Source: an uncultured Collinsella sp.
GTDB taxonomy: Bacteria; Actinomycetota; Coriobacteriia; Coriobacteriales; Coriobacteriaceae
Assembly: GCA_902475785.1 (NCBI GenBank)
Contig: CABSAN010000004.1
Location: 1 to 64,000 of the forward strand
Length of the DNA stretch: 64,000 bases
Reading direction: 5' to 3'
Both the position numbers and the translations under genes were made by a program. Below, one piece after another: positions 57,568-64,000 of the stretch (positions are counted from its first letter, which is position 1; each line of letters starts with the position of its first letter). Under the pieces are notes generated by a model, which ran no database searches, was not told the DNA's origin, and worked only from the letters and a program-made list of their open reading frames with translations.

Positions 57568-58782
57568 ATGGCCGATAAGATCCAGTGGGCGGGCAACACG
57601 ATGCCCAAGAGCGATGACAAGCACTTGGGAATCATGAGCCTCGACCATGTGAAGAAGGCCCGCGCCTTCCACCAGTCGTTCCCCCAGTACACCGTCACTC
57701 CGCTTGCCCGCCTGGACGGCCAGGCCGCGCGCCTGGGCCTGTCCAACCTGTGCGTTAAGGACGAGAGCTATCGCTTTGGCCTCAACGCCTTTAAGGTCCT
57801 GGGCGGTTCGTTTGCCATGGCCAATTACATTGCCGACGAGACCGGCAAGGACGTTGCCGAGTGCACCTTCGATTACCTGACCTCCGATCAGCTGGCTGAG
57901 GACTTTGGCCAGGCTACCTTCTTTACCGCCACCGACGGGAACCATGGCCGCGGCGTGGCATGGGCTGCCAACAAGTTGGGCCAGAAGGCCGTCGTGCACA
58001 TGCCCAAGGGTTCCACCAAGCCCCGCTTCGATAACATCGCCGCCGAGGGCGCCACGGTGACCATCGAAGAGGTCAACTATGACGAGTGCGTGCGCATGGC
58101 CGCTGCCGAGGCCGATGCCTGCGAGCGCGGCGTCATCGTTCAGGACACCGCCTGGGAGGGCTACGAGAAGATCCCGTCTTGGATCATGGAGGGCTACGGC
58201 ACCATGGCTTCCGAGGCTGCCGAGCAGCTGCGCGAGATGGCCATCAACCGCCCGACGCACGTCTTTGTCCAGGCTGGCGTGGGCTCGCTCGCGGGCGCCG
58301 TGGTGGGCTACTTCACCAACCTATATCCCGATAACCCGCCCACCTTTGTCGTGGTCGAGTGCGCTCCTGCCGCCTGCCTGTACAAGGGCGCTGCCGCCGG
58401 CGACGGCGACCCGCGCATCGTGGACGGTGACATGCCCTCCATCATGGCCGGCCTGTGCTGCGGCGAGCCCAACATTCTGGGCTGGGATATCCTGCGCAAC
58501 CACGCTACCGCTTTCGTGTCCTGCCCCGACTGGGTCACCGCTCGCGGCATGCGCACCCTGGGCGCCCCCGAGAAGGGCGACCCGCGCGTCATCTCCGGCG
58601 AGTCCGGCGCGGTGACCACCGGCCTGGTCGAGACCCTCATGCTCGATCCCGAGTACGCCGAGCTCAAGGAGCTCATCGGCCTGGACAAGACGAGCTCCGT
58701 GCTCTGCTTCTCCACCGAGGGCGACACCGATCCGGATCAGTACCGTCGCATCGTCTGGGAGGGCGAGTACCCGACTTGCTAA
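57568..58782 (+). CDS. dpaL: Diaminopropionate ammonia-lyase
   Basis: A 404-residue PLP enzyme (YgeX) converting 2,3-diaminopropionate to pyruvate and two ammonia. The PLP lysine is in RFGLNAFKVLGGSFA, followed by TATDGNHGRGVAWAA and the glycine-rich phosphate loop QAGVGSLAGAVVGYF. AAGGAG precedes ATG 57568. In the urate cluster it follows ring opening and supplies pyruvate. The enamine it releases fits the presence of ridA at 41107. Confidence 0.94.
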   Translation: MADKIQWAGNTMPKSDDKHLGIMSLDHVKKARAFHQSFPQYTVTPLARLDGQAARLGLSNLCVKDESYRFGLNAFKVLGGSFAMANYIADETGKDVAECTFDYLTSDQLAEDFGQATFFTATDGNHGRGVAWAANKLGQKAVVHMPKGSTKPRFDNIAAEGATVTIEEVNYDECVRMAAAEADACERGVIVQDTAWEGYEKIPSWIMEGYGTMASEAAEQLREMAINRPTHVFVQAGVGSLAGAVVGYFTNLYPDNPPTFVVVECAPAACLYKGAAAGDGDPRIVDGDMPSIMAGLCCGEPNILGWDILRNHATAFVSCPDWVTARGMRTLGAPEKGDPRVISGESGAVTTGLVETLMLDPEYAELKELIGLDKTSSVLCFSTEGDTDPDQYRRIVWEGEYPTC

Positions 58783-58854
58783 TACTGGGCGGAGTAAATA
58801 GGTATCGCTCCGCCACCTCACAGGTAGATTCCTTCGTTTGAAAGGTTATGAACA

Positions 58855-60240
58855 ATGGCTAAAGAACTCGATTTCGACGCTATCAAGGCTGCTGCTGAGT
58901 CCCATCGTGCTGATATGACTCGCTTCCTGCGCGCTATGATCTCCCATCCCTCTGAGTCTTGCGAGGAGGGTGAGGTTGTCGCCTGCATCAAGGCTGAGAT
59001 GGAGAACCTCGGCTATGACGAGGTCAAGGTCGACGGCCTGGGCAACGTTATGGGCTTTATGGGCGAGGGCGACAAGATTATCGCCATCGACTCTCACATC
59101 GACACCGTTGGCATCGGCAACATCGATAACTGGGATGCCGATCCTTATGAGGGCTACGAGACCGACGAGATCATCTATGGCCGCGGCGGCTCCGACCAGG
59201 AGGGTGGCATGGCTTCTGCCACCTACGCTGCCAAGATGATGAAGGACATGGGCCTCATCCCCGAGGGCTACAAGATCATGGTCGTCGGCACCGTCCAGGA
59301 AGAGGACTGCGACGGCATGTGCTGGCAGTACATCTACAACAAGGACGGCATTAAGCCCGAGTTCGTCATTTCCACCGAGCCCACCGACGGTGGCATCTAT
59401 CGCGGTCACCGCGGCCGCATGGAGATCCGCGTCGACGTTCACGGCACCTCCTGCCACGGCTCCGCTCCCGACCGCGGCGACAACGCCATCTACAAGATGG
59501 CCGACATCATCGCCGACGTCCGCGCCCTCAACAACAACGGCTGCGACGAGTCGACCGACATCAAGGGCCTCGTCAAGATGCTCGACCCCAAGTACAACCC
59601 CGAGCACTTCGAGGACGCCCGCTTCCTGGGCCGCGGTACCTGCACCGTCAGCCAGATCTTCTACACCAGCCCCAGCCGCTGCGCTGTCGCTGACTCCTGC
59701 GCCATCTCCATCGACCGTCGCATGACCGCTGGTGAGACGTGGGAGTCCTGCCTGGACGAGATCCGCAACCTGCCGGCCGCCAAGAAGTACGGCGACGACG
59801 TGAAGGTCTCCATGTACATGTACGACCGTCCGTCCTGGACCGGCGAGGTTTACGAGACCGAGGCTTACTTCCCCACGTGGATCAACAAGGAGACCGCTCC
59901 GCACGTCAAGGCCCTCGTCGACGCCCACAAGGCCATGTTCGGTGACGAGCGCATCGGCTGCGAGCCCAGCATGGACAAGCGCACCGGTCGTCCGCTGTGC
60001 GACAAGTGGACCTTCTCCACGAACTGCGTCTCCATCCAGGGCCGCTATGGCATCCCCTGCGTCGGCTTTGGCCCGGGTGCCGAGTCTCAGGCTCACGCTC
60101 CCAACGAGGTCACCTACAAGGACGACCTGGTCACCGCTGCCGCCATGTATGTGGCTGCCCTGAACCTCTACGATCCGAGCCAGGCCGATGGCGACGCCAC
60201 CGTGTTCCGCGCCGGTCTGACCAACAACAAGATCGACTAG
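58855..60240 (+). CDS. ygeY: YgeY-type M20 metallo-hydrolase
   Basis: A 461-residue M20-family hydrolase. The metal ligands are visible in [37 protein letters not shown] (catalytic and metal glutamates) and the late His in [11 protein letters not shown]20 enzymes remove acyl or carbamoyl groups. E. coli ygeY lies between ygeX and hyuA, and its homologues are part of the conserved purine cluster. AAGGTT precedes ATG 58855. The exact ureido intermediate is inferred. Confidence 0.92.
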   Translation: MAKELDFDAIKAAAESHRADMTRFLRAMISHPSESCEEGEVVACIKAEMENLGYDEVKVDGLGNVMGFMGEGDKIIAIDSHIDTVGIGNIDNWDADPYEGYETDEIIYGRGGSDQEGGMASATYAAKMMKDMGLIPEGYKIMVVGTVQEEDCDGMCWQYIYNKDGIKPEFVISTEPTDGGIYRGHRGRMEIRVDVHGTSCHGSAPDRGDNAIYKMADIIADVRALNNNGCDESTDIKGLVKMLDPKYNPEHFEDARFLGRGTCTVSQIFYTSPSRCAVADSCAISIDRRMTAGETWESCLDEIRNLPAAKKYGDDVKVSMYMYDRPSWTGEVYETEAYFPTWINKETAPHVKALVDAHKAMFGDERIGCEPSMDKRTGRPLCDKWTFSTNCVSIQGRYGIPCVGFGPGAESQAHAPNEVTYKDDLVTAAAMYVAALNLYDPSQADGDATVFRAGLTNNKID

Positions 60241-60262
60241 TCCCATTCCACGATCTTGTTGA

Positions 60263-60287
60263 GCCGGGGACAGTTTATGCCCCCGGC
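60263..60287. repeat. GGGACAG-core hairpin repeat
   Basis: GCCGGG pairs with CCCGGC around GGACAGTTTATGCC. Lies in the 201-nt gap between ygeY and ygeW. A TTGACT at 60296 might be part of a further promoter. Confidence 0.6.
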
Positions 60288-60441
60288 ACCCCCTGTTGAC
60301 TTGGGGCCCGCGGTCGTTATCTCCCATGCTTCCTCAACGGTAGCGGGTCCTCGTCATAGCGCTTTGCATGTTCTGGCCACACGCGCATGCCGGAGCGCAT
60401 CTACTCATTGCGATCGTTTCACCTTTAGAAAGGACATTTCC

Positions 60442-61644
60442 ATGGACGCCAAGTTTACCGAGCTCGTCGAGCAGCTGAACGGTCTCGACTTTAAGGGTAT
60501 GTACGGCAGCGACTTCCTGCACACCTGGGACAAGACCACCGATGAGCTCAAGGCTCTCTACATCGTCGCCGACGCCCTGCGCGAGCTGCGTGAGAACAAC
60601 GTTTCGTCCAAGATCTTCGATTCGGGCCTGGTCGTCTCGCTGTTCCGCGACAACTCCACCCGTACGCGCTTCTCCTTCTCTAAGGCCGCCAACCTGCTCG
60701 GCCTTGAGCTGCAGGACCTGGACGAGAAGAAGTCCCAGATCGCTCACGGCGAGACCGTCCGCGAGACCGCTACCATGATTTCCTTCATGGCCGACGTCAT
60801 CGGCATCCGCGACGACATGTACATCGGCAAGGGCGACGCCTACATGGCCGAGGTCTCCGAGTCTGTCCAGCAGGCTTACGAGGATGGCGTTCTGGATCAC
60901 CGTCCCACGCTCATCTCCCTGCAGTCCGACTCCGATCACCCCACGCAGTCCTCTGCCGACATGCTCTACCTTATCAACGAGTTTGGCGGTCTTGAGAACC
61001 TCAAGGGCAAGAAGGTTGCCGTTACCTGGGCCTATTCGCCCTCTTATGGCAAGCCGCTGTCCTGCCCGCAGTCGCTGATCAGCCTGCTGCCCCGCTTTGG
61101 CATGGACGTCACCCTGGCTCACCCCGAGGGCTACGATCTCATGCCCGAGGTCGTCGAGCGCGCCAAGAGCTATGCCGCCGAGTCCGGCACCACCTTTAAG
61201 CAGGTCAACACCATGGCCGAGGCCTTCGAGGGCGCCGACATCGTGATCCCCAAGAGCTGGGCTCCGTTTGCCGCCATGGAGAAGCGCACCAACCTGTACG
61301 CCGAGGGCGACGACGCCGGCATCGCTGCGCTCGAGAAGGAGCTGCTCGCTCAGAACGCCACCCATCAGGACTGGTGCTCCACGACCGAGCTCATGGAGAA
61401 GACTGCCAACGGCCAGGACACCATCTTTATGCACCCGCTGCCCGCCGACATCTCCGGTGTCTCCTGCGAGCACGGCGAGGTCAACGCCGACGTCTTCGAC
61501 ATGCACCGCGTGGGCATGTACAAGGAGGCCAGCTACAAGCCGTACGCCATCGCTGCCATGATGTTCCTGCAGAAGGTTGCCGATCCCGCCGCTACCCTCA
61601 AGGCCCTCGACGAGCGCAACACCGCCCGTTGGTTCCAGGCCTAA
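60442..61644 (+). CDS. ygeW: YgeW-type knotted carbamoyltransferase
   Basis: A 400-residue transcarbamoylase. The carbamoyl-phosphate site is FRDNSTRTRFSF, with the later HPLPADISGVSCEHGE and the Asp-containing QSDSDHPTQSSADML. Ornithine- and aspartate-binding loops are not conserved, as in YgeW. In the cluster it is thought to split a ureido or oxamate-like intermediate with phosphate, giving carbamoyl phosphate. AAAGGA precedes ATG 60442; the upstream in-frame extension is non-coding. Fourteen nt before the carbamate kinase gene. Confidence 0.92.
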   Translation: MDAKFTELVEQLNGLDFKGMYGSDFLHTWDKTTDELKALYIVADALRELRENNVSSKIFDSGLVVSLFRDNSTRTRFSFSKAANLLGLELQDLDEKKSQIAHGETVRETATMISFMADVIGIRDDMYIGKGDAYMAEVSESVQQAYEDGVLDHRPTLISLQSDSDHPTQSSADMLYLINEFGGLENLKGKKVAVTWAYSPSYGKPLSCPQSLISLLPRFGMDVTLAHPEGYDLMPEVVERAKSYAAESGTTFKQVNTMAEAFEGADIVIPKSWAPFAAMEKRTNLYAEGDDAGIAALEKELLAQNATHQDWCSTTELMEKTANGQDTIFMHPLPADISGVSCEHGEVNADVFDMHRVGMYKEASYKPYAIAAMMFLQKVADPAATLKALDERNTARWFQA

Positions 61645-61658
61645 AGCTGGGCTGAGAA

Positions 61659-62609
61659 ATGGCTAAGCGTATTGTTGTCGCCTTGGGCGGAAACGCCCTC
61701 GGCGCCAACCTTCCCGAGCAGATGGAGGCCGTCAAGACGACTTCCAAGGCTATCGTCGACCTGATCGAGGAGGGCAACGAGGTCGTCGTCGTGCACGGCA
61801 ACGGTCCCCAGGTGGGCATGATCGCCAACGCGATGGCTGAGCTCACGCGCTCTAATCCTCAGAAGTACGTTCCCTGCCCCTTGTCCGTTTGCGGCGCCAT
61901 GAGCCAGGGCTACATTGGCTATGACCTGCAAAATGCGCTGCGCGAGGAAATGCTCGACCGCAATATCGACAAGGGTGTCGCCACCGTGCTCACCCAGGTC
62001 GAGGTTGCGGCAGACGACCCGGCCTTTGCCGACCCGGTCAAGCCGATCGGTCCGTGGATGAGCGAGGCCGAGGCCAAGGAGCTGGAGGCCGATCGCGGCT
62101 ATCAGTTCATCCACGACGAGAAGCAGGGCTTCCGTCGCGTGGTTGCCTCGCCCAAGCCCGTGAACATCGTCGAGCTCGACACCATTAAGTCGCTCGTCGA
62201 GTCCAACCATGTGGTGATCTCCTGCGGCGGTGGCGGCATTCCCGTCACCAAGTCCCAGGGCAACCACCTTAAGGGCGCTGCCGCCGTCATCGATAAGGAC
62301 TTTGCGGCCGAGAAGCTTGCCGAGCAGCTCGACGCCGATGCCCTGATCATCCTGACGGCTGTGGAGAAGGTTGCCATTGGCTTTGGCACCGACCACGAGC
62401 AGTGGCTCGACACGCTGACCGCGGCTGACGTAAAGCGTCTGTCCGAGGCCAATGAGTTCGGTCGCGGCTCCATGCTGCCCAAGGTCCAGGCCGCCTCGAC
62501 GTTTGCCGAGAGCAAGCCGGGCCGCACGGCGCTCATCACGCTGCTCGAGAAGGCGCGTGACGGTCTTGCCGGCAAGACCGGTACCACGTTTACCGGCGAC
62601 GCTGAGTAG
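61659..62609 (+). CDS. arcC: Carbamate kinase
   Basis: A 316-residue amino-acid-kinase-fold enzyme (KRIVVALGGNALGANLPEQM; VVVVHGNGPQVGMI; VISCGGGGIPVTKSQGNHLK). It makes ATP from carbamoyl phosphate and ADP, giving energy from purine breakdown together with YgeW. It corresponds to E. coli yqeA. ATG 61659 follows the ygeW stop by 14 nt (CTGGGCTGAGAA lacks a strong site). Confidence 0.94.
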   Translation: MAKRIVVALGGNALGANLPEQMEAVKTTSKAIVDLIEEGNEVVVVHGNGPQVGMIANAMAELTRSNPQKYVPCPLSVCGAMSQGYIGYDLQNALREEMLDRNIDKGVATVLTQVEVAADDPAFADPVKPIGPWMSEAEAKELEADRGYQFIHDEKQGFRRVVASPKPVNIVELDTIKSLVESNHVVISCGGGGIPVTKSQGNHLKGAAAVIDKDFAAEKLAEQLDADALIILTAVEKVAIGFGTDHEQWLDTLTAADVKRLSEANEFGRGSMLPKVQAASTFAESKPGRTALITLLEKARDGLAGKTGTTFTGDAE

Positions 62610-62786
62610 GCATATCTGCACCATTGAGGAGGGTGCCCTGCGTCGCGGGGTGCCCTCCTTTGTGCTATGGGGAGCCAAGGGGCGTTCGCTGGAAAACGAG
62701 TGCGTGCCTGTTCCGACGGAGTGCGAGCTTGCTATGGTGGGTATAGCAACTATGGTGTCCAAGGCAGCCAGGGGAGGTTTGCGGGG

Positions 62787-63401
62787 ATGAAACTCGGTTG
62801 CGTGATTATGGCCTCGGGCGAGGGCAAGCGGTTTGGCTCTAACAAGATGCTTGCCGATATCTATGGCGAGCCGCTGATTGCCCGGACCATCGATTCGGTT
62901 CCCCGGAGCTTTGACGTCGTGGTTTCGACACGTTGGCCCAAGGTCGCCCAGATTTGCGAGGACAAGCATTGTTCGTGCGTGTTGCACGATGGCGAGCTGC
63001 GCAGCGAAAGCGTCCGTGCGGGCCTTTCGTGGGGAGTCGAACGCAACTGGAAAGGTTGCCTCTTTTTGCCGGGCGACCAGCCGCTCGTGAGTTCGGATTC
63101 TTTTGATGCCATGGTTCGTGCATTTGACGAGCGTGGCCGCAAGCATCCGGTGCGTCTTGCGTGCAACGGTGAGCCTTCGAGCCCGGTGCTCTTTCCGGCG
63201 GAACTGTTCGATGCACTTATGTGTCTTGAGGGCAAGGACGGCGGCGGTTCGATCCTCAAGGACCGTATTGACGTGGTGCTGGTCGAGGCGCGTGCCTACG
63301 AGCTGTGGGACGTCGATACCACCAAGGGACAGCGACGCATAACGGAGCATATCGCCGCCTGCTCGTATTTTGATCGCGTGGCCAACAGCATCAATCAATA
63401 A
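62787..63401 (+). CDS. mocA: Molybdenum cofactor cytidylyltransferase (MocA/YgfJ)
   Basis: A 204-residue nucleotidyltransferase. The N-terminal GCVIMASGEGKRFGSNKMLA signature is followed by the metal-binding FLPGDQPLVSSDSF and PSSPVLFPAELF. It makes the cytosine-dinucleotide molybdopterin required by xanthine-dehydrogenase-type enzymes, here the Xdh at 49209. GGGGAGG precedes ATG 62787 nearby. E. coli ygfJ occupies the same cluster. Confidence 0.9.
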   Translation: MKLGCVIMASGEGKRFGSNKMLADIYGEPLIARTIDSVPRSFDVVVSTRWPKVAQICEDKHCSCVLHDGELRSESVRAGLSWGVERNWKGCLFLPGDQPLVSSDSFDAMVRAFDERGRKHPVRLACNGEPSSPVLFPAELFDALMCLEGKDGGGSILKDRIDVVLVEARAYELWDVDTTKGQRRITEHIAACSYFDRVANSINQ

Positions 63402-63410
63402 GGAGCAATT

Positions 63411-64000
63411 ATGATCATCATCAAAAACGGCGCGCTCGTGACGCCACAGGGGCTTCGCCGCGCCGATCTTGCCATGGATGGCGATAAGATCGTACGGATC
63501 GCCGCGGCGATTGAGCCGGCCGAGGGCGATACCGTCGAGGATGCCACGGGCTGCTGGGTGTTTCCCGGCTTTATCGACGGCCACACGCACATGCAGTGCT
63601 GGACCGGCATGGATTGGACAGCCGATAGCTTTGAGACCGGCACGCGCGCGGCTGCCTGCGGCGGCACGACGACCATCGTGGACTACGCGACGGCCGATCG
63701 CGGCGTGACCATGCCCGATGCCTTGACCGAGTGGCATCGCCGCGCCGACGGAACCTGCACGGCCAACTACGCCTTTCATATGGCACTCGCCGAGTGGAAC
63801 GAGCGCAACCGCGCCGACCTTTCGGCCATGCGCGAGGCGGGCGTATCGTCGTTTAAGACTTACTTTGCCTACGACCACCTGCGCTTGGACGATGCCGAGA
63901 CACTCGAGGTGCTCGAGGAGCTCAAGCGTATTGGCGGCATACTGTGCGTGCATTGCGAGAACGGCACGCTGGTGAATGAGCTGCAGAAGCGCGTGTTTGA
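63411..64000 (+). CDS. hyuA: D-hydantoinase/dihydropyrimidinase-type amidohydrolase (partial, runs off the window)
   Basis: The first 196 residues of a cyclic amidohydrolase. MIIIKNGALVTPQGLRRADL is followed by metal-binding FPGFIDGHTHMQCWTGM and the carbamylated lysine in SSFKTYFAYDH. A later VHCENGTLVNELQ holds a metal histidine. Such enzymes open hydantoin or dihydropyrimidine rings; the E. coli counterpart is hyuA in the same gene set. AGGAG precedes ATG 63411. The C-terminal half lies beyond 64000. Confidence 0.9.
   Translation, partial: MIIIKNGALVTPQGLRRADLAMDGDKIVRIAAAIEPAEGDTVEDATGCWVFPGFIDGHTHMQCWTGMDWTADSFETGTRAAACGGTTTIVDYATADRGVTMPDALTEWHRRADGTCTANYAFHMALAEWNERNRADLSAMREAGVSSFKTYFAYDHLRLDDAETLEVLEELKRIGGILCVHCENGTLVNELQKRVF

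Noticed and set aside
61641..63953. 770-codon antisense frame over arcC-mocA-hydantoinase
   Set aside because: Shadow of three recognised genes; no motif or ribosome-binding site.
1..64000. tRNA or rRNA genes
   Set aside because: No cloverleaf with a T-loop GGTTCRA motif or rRNA signature was noticed on either strand; a covariance-model scan would be decisive.

Overview
The window looks like chromosome of a Collinsella-type coriobacterium (Actinomycetota, human gut). This rests on high GC, strongly GC/GAG-biased ribosomal genes, a compact fab/acc operon, a xanthine-dehydrogenase-centred purine-degradation cluster, and many short hairpin repeats with a GGGACAG core. The assignment is inference from gene content; no rRNA is present.

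Region 1 (1-5.8 kb): the end of probable rpoC, an ECF sigma factor with a membrane partner inside a perfect 30-bp inverted repeat, then rpsL-rpsG-fusA-rpsJ without tuf. S12 has Arg at residue 88, where streptomycin-sensitive bacteria usually have Lys.

Region 2 (5.8-19.2 kb): birA divergent from a full type II fatty-acid operon (fabH-acpP-fabK-fabD-fabG-fabF-accB-fabZ-accC-accDA), where accD and accA form one gene. Two near-palindromic operator-like sites lie upstream of fabH. A PTS IIC protein, a cation diffusion facilitator and a histidine phosphatase follow.

Region 3 (19.2-25.5 kb): the rest of the S10 operon (rplC to rplX), ending at a terminator after rplX instead of continuing into rplE. 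Two 138-165 nt elements with a conserved 69-nt core and locus-specific, self-complementary arms lie upstream of rpsL and rplC. They are the best candidates here for an undescribed structured RNA or element.

Region 4 (25.5-35.6 kb): an IS3 remnant fused to a truncated nucleosidase gene, then a LevR-like regulator and a mannose-family PTS operon with a GH172 (DUF2961) protein and a ROK fructokinase. This suggests uptake and cleavage of a fructose-containing sugar. The IID gene carries an in-frame TGA where the family has Trp. A DegV remnant and transposon-end-like hairpins follow.

Region 5 (35.6-41.5 kb): an oxidoreductase and DeoR-type regulator behind a striking 10-bp-phased TGCG array, an RluA-type pseudouridine synthase, a U32 peptidase-family protein and RidA.

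Region 6 (41.6-64 kb): the anaerobic purine/urate cluster known from E. coli yge/ygf/yqe and other gut bacteria: YheO-type regulator, NCS2 permease, ssnA, ygfK, ferredoxin, xanthine dehydrogenase, then after an accessory insert a second YheO-type regulator, dpaL (ygeX), ygeY, ygeW, carbamate kinase, mocA and a hydantoinase running off the end. Together these would import purines, oxidise or hydrolyse them, open the ring, and recover carbamoyl phosphate (ATP), ammonia and pyruvate. The insert at 52-57.3 kb holds a 5'-truncated AAA/DUF4143 gene behind a 23-bp tandem repeat, a DEDDh exonuclease, two unknown proteins and a 33-bp tandem repeat.
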